This document shows, piece after piece, positions 26,845 to 35,841 of a DNA stretch of 64,000 bases (position 1 is the first letter of the stretch; each line of letters opens with the position of its first letter). The DNA comes from Enhydrobacter sp. (lineage in GTDB: Bacteria > Pseudomonadota > Alphaproteobacteria > Reyranellales > Reyranellaceae): positions 16,254 through 80,253 of the forward strand of contig JAHCJV010000019.1 of NCBI GenBank assembly GCA_026126105.1, written 5' to 3'. The notes below the pieces were generated by a model. The model searched no databases, was not told the origin of the DNA, and was given only the letters and a program-made list of their open reading frames with translations. A program made the translations under genes and the position numbers.

Positions 26845-27824
26845 TGCGGCTCCAGCTTGGCCGCATCGACCACCTTCTTCCATTTTACCGTCTCGCGCTT
26901 GATCTGCGCAGCGAGCTCGTCGGCGCCGCCGATCAGGTCCGAAGCGCCGGCATCGCGGATTTTCTTGATCACGGCAGGCAGCTTGCCGCCTTTCACCACC
27001 TCGTCGGATAGCTTCTGCACGATCTCCTTCGGCGTGCCGGCCGGAGCGGCGACATACCACCAGGGAGCGGCGTCGAAGCCGTCGAAGCCCTGCTCGGCGA
27101 TGGTCGGCACGTCGGGCAGCGCAAACCAGCGCTTGCTGGAGCTGACGCCCAGCGCCCGCAACGTGCCGGCGTTGATGTGCGGCAGGTAGGGCGGCAGATT
27201 GTCCATGGTGCTCGGAATATTGCCGGCGAGCAGGTCCTGCAGCACCAGCGAGCTGCCGCGATAAACGATGTGCTCGACCTTGAAGCCGGCCAGTGACTGG
27301 AAATACTCCATCGCAAGATGGCCGGTGCCGCCGATCGCCGGCGAGCCGAAGCTCACCTTGTTCGGGCCCTGTTTCTTGCAGTATTCGACATATTCCTTGG
27401 CGGTGTTGACCGGCAGGCTCTTGTTCACGGCGAGCACGTTGGCGACCTCGCCGAACAGCGCGACCGGCTCGAAGGCGGTGGCCGTGTCGTACGGCATCTT
27501 CTTGTAGAGAAACTGGTTGGTGACAGCGGTGCCGACCGTGCCGAGCAGCAGGGTGTACCCGTCGGGCGATGCTTTTGCGACCAGATCCGCACCGATGTTG
27601 CCGCCGGCGCCGCTCTTGTTCTCCACCACCACATTGGCGCCCCAGGCGTTCTGCAGGTGGTCGGCGACGATGCGACCCAGCAGGTCGGTCGTTCCGCCGG
27701 GCGCGAAAGGCACGATCAGGCGAATCGTCTTGGCCGGATAAGCCTGCGCCCAGCTCTGGCGCGCAATCAATGGCGCGGCAACTGCACCGACGACGAGGGT
27801 TCGACGGCCGAATCTCTTTGACAT
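26841..27824 (-). CDS. Bug/TctC-type tripartite tricarboxylate transporter receptor
   Basis: 327 residues from the ATG at 27824, with AAGGAG upstream. It has a Tat-like signal 'SKRFGRRTLVVGAVAA' ending in SWAQA, then the Bug hallmark 'IRLIVPFAPGGTTDLLGRIV' and 'NKSGAGGNIGADLVAKASPDG'. These periplasmic receptors bind carboxylates or similar small solutes for TctAB permeases. No tctA or tctB is in the window, so it must use a permease elsewhere or act as a sensor. It is coupled by ATGA to the phosphotriesterase-family gene and is divergent, across 52 bp, from the dimethylformamidase-like gene. Confidence 0.93.
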   Translation of the reverse strand: MSKRFGRRTLVVGAVAAPLIARQSWAQAYPAKTIRLIVPFAPGGTTDLLGRIVADHLQNAWGANVVVENKSGAGGNIGADLVAKASPDGYTLLLGTVGTAVTNQFLYKKMPYDTATAFEPVALFGEVANVLAVNKSLPVNTAKEYVEYCKKQGPNKVSFGSPAIGGTGHLAMEYFQSLAGFKVEHIVYRGSSLVLQDLLAGNIPSTMDNLPPYLPHINAGTLRALGVSSSKRWFALPDVPTIAEQGFDGFDAAPWWYVAAPAGTPKEIVQKLSDEVVKGGKLPAVIKKIRDAGASDLIGGADELAAQIKRETVKWKKVVDAAKLEPQ

Positions 27825-27876
27825 GGCGATTTTCTCCTTGTGCAGCGAATATATCGGGCAAACATGGGGAGACAAC

Positions 27877-30033
27877 GTGACAGCATCGCTCACAGGCTAC
27901 GCGGATCGCGTTTCTGTACGCGCCGGCAAGACGATTTCCTTCAAGGTATCGAGCAGCGGACCGGCCCCCTTCAATGCCGCGCTGGTGCGCATCATTTGCG
28001 GCGACCCCAATCCCGCCGGGCGCGGCACCATCCTCGAGGATCAATCCGAGCTTTTCGACGGCCGTTTCCCCTCGAAGGTCCAGCATGCCTGGCCGGGATC
28101 CTACGCAATCATCCAGGGAGCAGCGTCGGTCGCCATGCCGCAGGCGCTATCGATCGAGGCCCTGATCTGGCCAACCTTGCCGGCTGACGGGCTGCAGACG
28201 GTGATCTCCCGGCGAGACGGCAACACCGGCGCCGGCTTCGCTCTGGTGCTCACACCAGAAGGCATGGCGCTCGAAGTAGGCGATGCCAAGGTCTCGGTCG
28301 GCAAGCGTCTGCGCGCCCATACCTGGTACCGCGTCTGGGCGAGCGCCGATGCGAGCACCGGCATGCTGAGGGTCGGTCAGCAGCCACTGAAGCGCGCCTT
28401 TGCCGTCGAGGACGAAGGCGCTGCGGATGTCATCGCCGTGACTCCTCTCCCCATCGACGTCGGGCAGCCGATCATGATCGGCGCGGAATCCGGCAGCGAA
28501 CGGCCCGCGCAGCGCTGCTTCAACGGCAAGATCGAAGCGCCGTCGATCGCCGGCGTCGCGGCGTGGGATTTTTCGCGGCGCATGGAGTCGATGGAGATCG
28601 AGGATACCGGTCCCAACGCGCTGCACGGAAGGCTGGTCAATCTGCCGACGCGGGCAATGAAGGGCGCGGCCTGGACCGGTGCCGAGCGGGACTGGAAGCG
28701 CGCGCCGCATCACTACGGCGCGATCCACTTCCACGACGACGACCTGCATGACTGCGGCTGGACCGACAGCTTCAGCTTCACGGTGCCGAAGGACCTGAAG
28801 AGCGGCGTCTATGGCATGCAGCTGACCTGCGGCCAGCATCGCGACATCATTCCCTTCTTCGTGCGGCCGGAACTCGGCAAGCCGAAATCGAAGGTCGTCT
28901 ATCTCGTCTCGACCTTCACTTACCAAGTCTACACCAATTTCGCCCGCGGCCTTTACAACGATGCCTTCCGCCAGAGAGTCGCCGACTGGAAAGCCGCGCC
29001 AAACAATCCGGACGACCACAAGGATTACGGTCTCTCGACCTACAATCATCATCGCGACGGGTCGGGCGTAGCCTATTCCTCGCGCCTGCGGCCGCAGCTC
29101 ACCTGGCGACCGAACTTCCTCGCGCTGTTCGACTCCAAGGGATCGGGCCTGCGCCATCTGCCGGCGGATTCGCATCTCACGTCGTGGCTCGACCGAATGG
29201 GCATCGACTTCGACGTGATCACCGACCACGACCTCGACCGCGAAGGCGTGGCTCTGCTCGCGCCGTACAAGGTCGTCCTTACCGGCGCGCATCCGGAATA
29301 TCACACCGCCAACACGCTCGATGCGCTGCAGAGCTACATCGATACCGGCGGGCGGCTGATGTATCTCGGTGGCAACGGCTTCTACTGGCGAGTCGCTCTC
29401 TCGGACAAGGTGCCCGGCGCCATTGAGGTGCGGCGCACCGAGGGCGGTATCCGCACCTGGGCGGCGGAACCTGGCGAGTATTATCACGCGTTCGACGGCA
29501 ACTATGGCGGCCTGTGGCGGCGCAGCGACCGGCCGCCCCAGGTCCTGTGCGGCATCGGCTTCACCAGCCAGGGCACGTTCGTGGGCGACTCCTACCGCCG
29601 AGCGGCAGCGTCGCGCGACAATCACCACGCGTGGATCTTCGAGGGTGTGAAGGCCGACGAGCTGTTCGGCGGCTACGGCTTCTCGGGCGGCGGCGCGGCG
29701 GGCTTCGAGCTCGACCGGCTCGACCATCGGCTGGGCAGCCCGCTCAACGCCGTGGTGCTCGCATCGTCCGAGGGCCACGACCGCAAGAATTTCGTCGTCG
29801 TGCACGAGGAGCGGCTGGGCTTCGACACCACGATTCCCGGCGAGACGCTGGAGCAGCTGATCCGCGCCGATATGACTTATATCGAGAAACCGATGGGCGG
29901 CGCGGTCTTTTCTACCGGGTCGATCACCTATTGCGGCGCCCTGCCAGCGCAGAATTTCGACAACGACGTCTCGCGGCTGACCTTCAACGTGATCAACCGC
30001 TTCGGCGAGCTCAACCGGACCTGGCCGCTTTGA
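27877..30033 (+). CDS. N,N-dimethylformamidase large-subunit homologue
   Basis: 718 residues from a GTG at 27877 preceded by GGGGAGA; the frame stays open upstream but that part overlaps the divergent Bug gene. The N-terminal third is beta-rich with a LamG/concanavalin-like domain (about 100-250). The remainder has the domain of the dimethylformamidase beta subunit family: 'VVYLVSTFTYQVYTNFARG', 'SSRLRPQLTWRPNFLALF', a glutamine-amidotransferase-like core 'YKVVLTGAHPEYHT' and 'GGRLMYLGGNGFYWRV'. The characterised enzyme hydrolyses dimethylformamide using iron bound by two Tyr and a Glu, and needs a small subunit. No small-subunit gene is visible here, so the substrate may differ. Confidence 0.8.
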   Translation: MTASLTGYADRVSVRAGKTISFKVSSSGPAPFNAALVRIICGDPNPAGRGTILEDQSELFDGRFPSKVQHAWPGSYAIIQGAASVAMPQALSIEALIWPTLPADGLQTVISRRDGNTGAGFALVLTPEGMALEVGDAKVSVGKRLRAHTWYRVWASADASTGMLRVGQQPLKRAFAVEDEGAADVIAVTPLPIDVGQPIMIGAESGSERPAQRCFNGKIEAPSIAGVAAWDFSRRMESMEIEDTGPNALHGRLVNLPTRAMKGAAWTGAERDWKRAPHHYGAIHFHDDDLHDCGWTDSFSFTVPKDLKSGVYGMQLTCGQHRDIIPFFVRPELGKPKSKVVYLVSTFTYQVYTNFARGLYNDAFRQRVADWKAAPNNPDDHKDYGLSTYNHHRDGSGVAYSSRLRPQLTWRPNFLALFDSKGSGLRHLPADSHLTSWLDRMGIDFDVITDHDLDREGVALLAPYKVVLTGAHPEYHTANTLDALQSYIDTGGRLMYLGGNGFYWRVALSDKVPGAIEVRRTEGGIRTWAAEPGEYYHAFDGNYGGLWRRSDRPPQVLCGIGFTSQGTFVGDSYRRAAASRDNHHAWIFEGVKADELFGGYGFSGGGAAGFELDRLDHRLGSPLNAVVLASSEGHDRKNFVVVHEERLGFDTTIPGETLEQLIRADMTYIEKPMGGAVFSTGSITYCGALPAQNFDNDVSRLTFNVINRFGELNRTWPL

Positions 30034-30502
30034 ACTCGGACTGGAAGCCTGCGAGCAGCCCTATGCACGCGGCTTCGATGAGGTTCAGCGCCTCCTCGTA
30101 GCCCCGCGCCGGTCCGCCGTACGGATCCGATATTTCCTCGATGCCGACCTCGGGCGCGAACTTCATCAGCAAGGTCGGGCGATCCTGTCGGTCGCGCGGC
30201 GCCATCCAGCGCATCGCCGCGAGATGGGTGAGGTCCATCGCCAGCGGCAGGTCGAACTTCGCGAGGTCCTCGTTGGTCAGGACCCGAGCGCGATGATCAC
30301 CAATGTCGTAGCCGCGCCGCCTGGCGGCCTCTATCGCAAGCAGCGACGCCGGCGCGCCGGCATGGCCATCGTAGGTCCCCGCGGAGTCGATCGTGAAGGC
30401 GTCAACCATGCCGGCGCGCCGCGCAAGGGTACGAAACACTCCGGTCGCCATAGGCGATCGGCAAATGTTGCCGGTACAAACGAAGAGGACGCCAATGGTC
30501 AT
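30011..30502 (-). CDS. Low-molecular-weight protein-tyrosine phosphatase
   Basis: 163 residues from the ATG at 30502. The P-loop CTGNICRS (C-x5-R-S) is at residues 8-15 and the general acid in the SDPYGG loop near 117. Length and motifs fit the LMW-PTP family, which dephosphorylates tyrosine on proteins or acts in polysaccharide regulation; arsenate reductases of the same fold usually lack this DP loop context. The last 23 bp overlap the dimethylformamidase-like gene tail to tail, and 36 bp separate its start from the divergent sirtuin gene. Confidence 0.92.
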   Translation of the reverse strand: MTIGVLFVCTGNICRSPMATGVFRTLARRAGMVDAFTIDSAGTYDGHAGAPASLLAIEAARRRGYDIGDHRARVLTNEDLAKFDLPLAMDLTHLAAMRWMAPRDRQDRPTLLMKFAPEVGIEEISDPYGGPARGYEEALNLIEAACIGLLAGFQSEFKAARSG

Positions 30503-30538
30503 GGTCCGGCACCCTAGCACGGGGCTAAAGTGGCGCCC

Positions 30539-31273
30539 ATGCACCAGGATTTCTTTCCGCCCGGCATCGTCGTGCTGACGGGAGCGGGTATATCGAAGGA
30601 AAGCGGCATAGACACCTTCCGCGACGAGGATGGGCTATGGGCCCGTACCGATCTCGAGGAGGTCGCCACGCTCGAAGCCTGGCATCGCGACAGGAAGAAG
30701 GTGCTCGATTTCTACAACGACACCCGCAAGATGTTCCGGGCCGCTCATGTCGCGCCCAACGCCGCCCACCGCGCCCTCGCCCATCTCGAGCAGAAGTACG
30801 GAGGCGAGGTCACGATAGTGACGCAAAATATCGATCCGCTGCACGAGCTGGCGGGCTCGAAGCGCGTGATTCACATGCACGGCCGCGACGGCGAGATCCG
30901 CTGCATGAAGTGTGGAACTGTTACCGAGTCGGACGACGATCTCAGCCCGGCCTCGATTTGCCCACATTGCAAGGCGGTGGGCGAACTACGCCCCAACATC
31001 GTCTGGTTCGGCGAGATGCCCATGCACATGGACGAGATTTACGCGGTGCTGGAGCGCTGCGGCCTCTTCCTGTCGATCGGCACATCGGGCGAGGTCTATC
31101 CGGCCGCCGGCTTCGTGATGCACGTTCGCCGCAGCAACCGTCGCGCTCACGCCGTCGAGCTCAATCTCGAGCCGACCGGCAACCAGACTCTGTTCCATCA
31201 GCACATCTACGGTCCCGCCACGCTCACCGTGCCGCCCTATGTCGAGCGTGTGCTGGCGCACGGCTGGAAATAA
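30539..31273 (+). CDS. Sir2-family NAD-dependent protein deacylase
   Basis: 244 residues from ATG 30539; a GTG three codons earlier is open. The sirtuin blocks are present: GAGISKESGI (15-24), TQNID (95-99), the catalytic His114 in HMHGRDG, a zinc ribbon C122/C125/C141/C144, and 'LFLSIGTSGEVYPAAGF'. The layout is that of bacterial class III CobB. The class III Tyr-x2-Arg pair that favours succinyl/malonyl-lysine is YNDT here (Tyr59, then Thr62 where CobB has Arg). It lies 13 bp upstream of an acyl-CoA dehydrogenase gene on the same strand, a fitting context for lysine deacylation. Confidence 0.93.
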   Translation: MHQDFFPPGIVVLTGAGISKESGIDTFRDEDGLWARTDLEEVATLEAWHRDRKKVLDFYNDTRKMFRAAHVAPNAAHRALAHLEQKYGGEVTIVTQNIDPLHELAGSKRVIHMHGRDGEIRCMKCGTVTESDDDLSPASICPHCKAVGELRPNIVWFGEMPMHMDEIYAVLERCGLFLSIGTSGEVYPAAGFVMHVRRSNRRAHAVELNLEPTGNQTLFHQHIYGPATLTVPPYVERVLAHGWK

Positions 31274-31286
31274 CAAGGAGGAAACA

Positions 31287-33065
31287 ATGCCCGACATGAC
31301 ACTGCAGGCGCACGGCGCCCACCACATCGCGCCCGACATTCACGGCCAGAATTTCCATGCCATCGACCATCAGTTCCAGGGCCTGATGTCGCTCTACATG
31401 GAACCCAGCCTGCGCGCGCAGATGACGCCGCATTTCGATCGGCTGGGCGCGCTGGCGGGCAACCGCCTCGACGAACTGGCGCAGATCGCTGACAAGCATC
31501 CGCCGATCCTGCAGCCGCGCGACCGTTTCGGCCGCGACGAGGACTGGATCGACTACCACCCTTCCTATCGCGAGATGGAAAAGATCGCGTTCGACGAGTT
31601 CGGCATGCACGCCATGAGCCATCGCGCCGGCGTGCTGGGGATGACGGAGCCGGCGCATCCGCTGGTGAAGTACGCCATCACCTATCTCTTTGTGCAGGCC
31701 GAGTTCGGCCTGATGTGCCCGGTTTCGGTCTCGGACACCTCCAACTTCATGATCAAGCGCTATGGCTCGCCCGCCCTGAAGAAACTGCTGCTCGACCGCC
31801 TGCTGAGCCAGGACCCCGCGACGATGCTGAAGGGCACCCAGTTCATGACCGAGAAGGCCGGCGGTTCCGACGTCGGCGCGATCGAGACCGAAGCCGAGCG
31901 GATCGGCGTTGGAGCCGACGGCATCGAGCGCTGGAGCCTGCACGGCCAGAAATGGTTCTGCAGCCATGCCGACGCCGATGTCGCCGTGCTGCTCGCCCGC
32001 CCGCGCGGTGGCGCACCGGGCACGCGCGGCCTCGGCATGTTCGCCATGCCGCGGCGGCTCGAGGATGGCAGCCGCAACCGCTACCGGATCGTGCGCCTGA
32101 AGGACAAGCTCGGCACCAGGTCGATGGCCTCGGGCGAGATCATCCTCGACGGCGCCACGGCCTATCTGGTCGGCAATGTCGACCAAGGCTTCAAGCAGAT
32201 GATGGAGCAGGTCAACCTGTCCCGTCTGAGCCACGGCGTGCGCGCGGCCTCGATGATGCGGCGCTGCCTGAACGAGGCGCTAGCCGCGGCGCGCGGTCGG
32301 CGCGCCTTCGGCAAAGCGATCGCCGAATACCCGCTTCTGCGCCGCCAGCTAATAAAGATCATGCTGCCGACCGAGCAGGCGCTGTCGATGTTCGCCTTCT
32401 CCGCCGACGCGATGGGCAAGGCCGACAAGGGCGACAAGGACGCCGCGAATCTGCTGCGCATCCTGACGCCGGTCTACAAGTTCCGTGCCTGCCGCGATAA
32501 CATTCCGGTCGCCAGCCAATCCCTCGAGGTGCGCGGCGGCATCGGCTACATCGAGGAATGGGTGACCGCGCGGCTGGTGCGCGATGCGCAGATCGGCACG
32601 CTGTGGGAAGGCACCTCGAACATCAACGCGCTCGACGTCGTGCAGCGCGCCGTCGGCAAGGCCGGTGGCCACAAGACCCTGACCGCAACACTCAAGGCAA
32701 AGTATGAGCCGAGCGACAGCCTGCCTGGGCAATACAAGGGCCTCCTCGGTGCCACCCTCGACAGGGTCGAGCGCTTCGTCGAAGCTGTTGCCGCCAACCC
32801 GAAGCACGAGAAGCGCGCCCGGCTCGCCGCCGGCGCGCTCTATCACGCCACGACCGCCGCGCTGATGGCCTGGGAGGGCGCCACGCTCGGCGCGCAGGGC
32901 GGCGACGCCCGCCGCCTGCTGCTGTCACGGCTGGTGATCGAACATCGCCTTGCCCCGCAGGACCCGCTTTCGCTGACCGAATCGTCCTGGGAGCAGGAAG
33001 CGATGGACCTCCTGCTCGACGATGCGCCCGTACCGCTGCAGAAGGCGACGGCGCTGCTGTCCTAA
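31287..33065 (+). CDS. Acyl-CoA dehydrogenase, long form
   Basis: 592 residues; the start is fixed by AAGGAGG at 31275. After a family-specific N-terminal extension (about 1-80) the protein has the ACAD fold: 'GTQFMTEKAGGSDVGAIET' (FAD/substrate loop), 'WFCSHADADVAVLLARP', the C-terminal helical domain with 'RGGIGYIEEWVTARLVRDAQ' and 'WEGTSNINALDVVQRA' (the acid region), and a C-terminal tail of about 130 residues. The length and 'RGGIGYIEEW' resemble the AidB/ACAD11-like group and long-chain forms rather than the 380-residue type. It oxidises an acyl-CoA to the enoyl-CoA, passing electrons to ETF. Its stop overlaps the stop of the convergent next gene (CTAA). Confidence 0.9.
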   Translation: MPDMTLQAHGAHHIAPDIHGQNFHAIDHQFQGLMSLYMEPSLRAQMTPHFDRLGALAGNRLDELAQIADKHPPILQPRDRFGRDEDWIDYHPSYREMEKIAFDEFGMHAMSHRAGVLGMTEPAHPLVKYAITYLFVQAEFGLMCPVSVSDTSNFMIKRYGSPALKKLLLDRLLSQDPATMLKGTQFMTEKAGGSDVGAIETEAERIGVGADGIERWSLHGQKWFCSHADADVAVLLARPRGGAPGTRGLGMFAMPRRLEDGSRNRYRIVRLKDKLGTRSMASGEIILDGATAYLVGNVDQGFKQMMEQVNLSRLSHGVRAASMMRRCLNEALAAARGRRAFGKAIAEYPLLRRQLIKIMLPTEQALSMFAFSADAMGKADKGDKDAANLLRILTPVYKFRACRDNIPVASQSLEVRGGIGYIEEWVTARLVRDAQIGTLWEGTSNINALDVVQRAVGKAGGHKTLTATLKAKYEPSDSLPGQYKGLLGATLDRVERFVEAVAANPKHEKRARLAAGALYHATTAALMAWEGATLGAQGGDARRLLLSRLVIEHRLAPQDPLSLTESSWEQEAMDLLLDDAPVPLQKATALLS

Positions 33066-33949
33066 ACGTCCTTCCTCACCGTCACGCCGGCTAACTTTTC
33101 GAAGACTTTCACGATTGCGGACCCGTCCTCCTTGTTGAGGCCCTGGGCGCGGGCCATTTGGTAGACCTGCTGGCTCACGTTGGCGAGCAGCACGGGCACG
33201 CCCAGGCGCTTGGCGAACGCGGTCTCGAGCTCCTGATCCTTGTAGGAGATGTCGATCGTGCCACCCGGGACGTAGTCGCCGGAGAGGATGCGAGGAACCC
33301 GGAGCTCCCACGCCGCGCTGCCGCCGGTCGAGACCCTCACCACCTCGTACATCGTCTTCGGGTCGAGCCCTGCCTTCACGCCCAGCACGAGAGCCTCGGC
33401 AACGGCCACCGTGTTGACCTGTACGAGCATGTTGTTGACAAGCTTCATGGCGAGCCCGCTGCCGAGCGGACCGACATGGAACGTCTTGTTGCCCATGACG
33501 GCAAAGAGGTCCTCGCATTTGGCGACGGTGGCCGCATCACCGCCCACGATCACCGACAGGTCGCCGGACTGCGCGCGTCCGGTACCGCCGCTGACCGGCG
33601 CGTCGATCATGGCGATGCCCTTGGCCGCCAGTTCTTCGGCGAGCGAGCGTGCCGTAAAGGGATCGATAGTCGCCATGCAGATCACGATGTGTCCCGGCTT
33701 GGCGGCCTGGATTATGCCGTCGGGTCCGGCGATCACCGATTGCGCCTGCTCGGTCGTCTCGACGATGACGATGGTGCGATCGACGGCGGCCGCTACTTCC
33801 CTCGCCGATTTGGCGACCTCCGCGTTGAACTTCGCGGTCTTCGCGGTGTCGATGTCGTTCACTACCAGCGGCACCCCCGCTTCGATCAGATTGCGCGCCA
33901 TGGGGCCGCCCATGGCGCCCAGTCCGATGAAACCAACCTTGCCGGCCAT
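33062..33949 (-). CDS. NAD(P)-dependent beta-hydroxyacid dehydrogenase (3-hydroxyisobutyrate type)
   Basis: 295 residues. It begins with the Rossmann motif GFIGLGAMGGPMARNL (residues 6-21). It has the substrate-binding 'DAPVSGGTGRAQSG' near 117-130 and the catalytic Lys in 'GSGLAMKLVNNMLVQVN', the four-part signature of the 3-hydroxyisobutyrate / tartronate-semialdehyde reductase family. GGGAGGGAAAA precedes the ATG. It is divergent from an SDR gene (44 bp) and is probably one of several oxidoreductases in a local organic-acid catabolic set. Confidence 0.92.
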   Translation of the reverse strand: MAGKVGFIGLGAMGGPMARNLIEAGVPLVVNDIDTAKTAKFNAEVAKSAREVAAAVDRTIVIVETTEQAQSVIAGPDGIIQAAKPGHIVICMATIDPFTARSLAEELAAKGIAMIDAPVSGGTGRAQSGDLSVIVGGDAATVAKCEDLFAVMGNKTFHVGPLGSGLAMKLVNNMLVQVNTVAVAEALVLGVKAGLDPKTMYEVVRVSTGGSAAWELRVPRILSGDYVPGGTIDISYKDQELETAFAKRLGVPVLLANVSQQVYQMARAQGLNKEDGSAIVKVFEKLAGVTVRKDV

Positions 33950-33993
33950 TTTTCCCTCCCGTATCGATCGTGGGACTGTAGAGGGAGAATCTC

Positions 33994-34752
33994 ATGAAGC
34001 TCGACGGAAAAGTTGCCCTGGTGACCGGCGCCAGCCGCGGCCTGGGCGAAGGTGCGGCCCGCGGACTCGCCCGTGAGGGTGCCGCCGTGATGCTGCTGGC
34101 GCGCGACGGAGACTTGGCGCAAACGGTCGCACAGGGGATCGTCGCCGACGGCGGCCGAGCGGAGGCGCTTGCCTGCGATGTAACTGACTATCCGTCCGTC
34201 GAACGTGCAGTAGCCGACACGCGCGAACGGTTCGGTGGTCTGGACATCCTGGTTAACAATGCCGGTGTCATCGAGCCGATCTCATCGCTTGCCACTTCCA
34301 ATCCCGGTGCCTGGGCACTCAACATCCAGATCAATCTCGTCGGCGCCTACAATGTCGTACGCGCCGTGCTCGACGGCATGCTGGCGGCGGGTGGCGGCAC
34401 GATCATCAACGTTTCCTCGGGCGCGGCGCACCGCCCGCTCGAAGGTTGGAGCGCCTATTGTGCGGGCAAAGCCGGCCTTGCCATGATGACGCGCTCCATT
34501 GCGCTCGAGACCGCGGGCCAAGGCATCCGCATCTTCGGCTTCTCGCCCGGCACGATCGACACCGACATGCAGGTCAAGATCCGCGCCTCGGGCATCAATC
34601 CCGTGAGCCAGATCCCGCGCGGCGACCTCGCGCCGGTCGAGCATGCCGTGCGCGGCCTGCTGTATGTCTGCGGCAGCGCGAGCGACGACCTGATCGGCCA
34701 GGACGTCTCAATCCGCGACGAAGCGGTTCGCCGGCGCGTCGGCCTTCAGTAG
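33994..34752 (+). CDS. Short-chain dehydrogenase/reductase (SDR)
   Basis: 252 residues. The Rossmann glycine motif is TGASRGLGEGAARGLA (9-24), NNAG near 88-91 and the catalytic Tyr-x3-Lys in SAYCAGKAG, with the Ser in 'NVSSGAAH'. A classical SDR of unknown substrate. GGGAGAA lies just before the ATG. The last 45 bp overlap, tail to tail, the end of the convergent CoA-transferase gene; one of the two C-termini is thus encoded on the other's antisense. Confidence 0.92.
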   Translation: MKLDGKVALVTGASRGLGEGAARGLAREGAAVMLLARDGDLAQTVAQGIVADGGRAEALACDVTDYPSVERAVADTRERFGGLDILVNNAGVIEPISSLATSNPGAWALNIQINLVGAYNVVRAVLDGMLAAGGGTIINVSSGAAHRPLEGWSAYCAGKAGLAMMTRSIALETAGQGIRIFGFSPGTIDTDMQVKIRASGINPVSQIPRGDLAPVEHAVRGLLYVCGSASDDLIGQDVSIRDEAVRRRVGLQ

Positions 34753-35841
34753 ATCGTCGTGCTCGCCGAGCAGAGGCTCGCGATAGAGCGGCTTTGACGG
34801 CTCGTCCTTGAAGCGCACCACGGGCGCGAAGTGCTTGCGGCCATCGTCGCCGGTCACAATCGCGCCGCGCTTGAGCAGGTTCGGATCGGCGATCGCCTCG
34901 GGTAGCGTGTTGACCGGGCCGTAGCAGATGTCGAGCGGCGCCAGCCACTCCATCCAATGCGAGAGCGGCCGCTCCTTGAAGGTCGCGCCGAGGAATTCGT
35001 GCACTGGCTTCTGGTGCGCTCCCGGCCATTCGCAGAGAGGGATCATCTCGGGCTTGCCCAGCGCGGTGAGCAGATTGCGGATGAACTTCATTTCCTGGCC
35101 GGCGAGCACGAGCTGGCGGCCGTCCGACGTGTCGTAGGTCCGGTAGAAGGCCGCACCGCCGGTGGTGCGCTGGTTCTTCACGTCGGGCTGCTTGCCCTCG
35201 GTGAAGGCTTCGGCAACCACATTGGCGCAGGAGGCCATCAGCGCCTCGTGCATCGATACGTCGATATAGTCGCCTTTGCCTGTTGTCGTCCGGCGCAGCA
35301 GCGCCATCAGCACACCCGACAGGCCGTGCAGGCCGCTCACCAGATCGGCGATCGGGATGCCTGGCACGGCGGGCCTGCCATCGTCACCCAGTGTCAGGCT
35401 CAGCACGCCGGTCATCGCCTCGAGCGCGAGGTCGTGCGCGGCACGGCCAGGGTACGCGCCGTCCTGCCCAAAGGCGCTGATCGAGCAATAGACGACGCCC
35501 GGATTCACCGCCTTCACCGCGTCGTAGGAGATGCCGAAGCGCGCCGCCACCCCGGGGCGGAACGACTCGACGATCACGTCGGCCTCCCCGCACAGTCGGA
35601 ACAGATCGGCTCGCCCCGGCTCGGTCTTTAGGTCGAGCACGACGCTCTTCTTGCCGCGCGCCATGTTGCGGAAGAACACCGAGGTGCGCTCATCGGCCGG
35701 ACGGATGTGACGACCGGGATCGCCCTCGCCCGGCGGCTCGACCTTGATTACGGTGGCTCCGTGATCGGCCAGCGCAAGCGTGAGATACGGCCCCGGCAGG
35801 AACCAGGAGAGATCGACGACCTTGATGCCTTCGAGCTTCAT
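34708..35841 (-). CDS. Class III CoA-transferase (CaiB/BaiF family), second copy
   Basis: 377 residues from the ATG at 35841, which overlaps the stop of the upstream CoA-transferase by 4 bp. 'GIKVVDLSWFLPGPYLTLALADHGATVIKVEPP' is the family start, and the nucleophilic Asp is in 'GRAAHDLALEAMTG' (about 169). It is 35-40% like its neighbour by eye, so the pair is probably not a recent duplication. Such enzymes move CoA between acyl-CoA and a free acid as a homodimer. It is last in the operon with the other transferase and an acyl-CoA dehydrogenase. Confidence 0.92.
   Translation of the reverse strand: MKLEGIKVVDLSWFLPGPYLTLALADHGATVIKVEPPGEGDPGRHIRPADERTSVFFRNMARGKKSVVLDLKTEPGRADLFRLCGEADVIVESFRPGVAARFGISYDAVKAVNPGVVYCSISAFGQDGAYPGRAAHDLALEAMTGVLSLTLGDDGRPAVPGIPIADLVSGLHGLSGVLMALLRRTTTGKGDYIDVSMHEALMASCANVVAEAFTEGKQPDVKNQRTTGGAAFYRTYDTSDGRQLVLAGQEMKFIRNLLTALGKPEMIPLCEWPGAHQKPVHEFLGATFKERPLSHWMEWLAPLDICYGPVNTLPEAIADPNLLKRGAIVTGDDGRKHFAPVVRFKDEPSKPLYREPLLGEHDDLLKADAPANRFVAD

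Noticed and set aside
31224..32234. 336-residue minus-strand frame within the acyl-CoA dehydrogenase
   Set aside because: Shadow of the ACAD frame, which has a strong ribosome site and all motifs.
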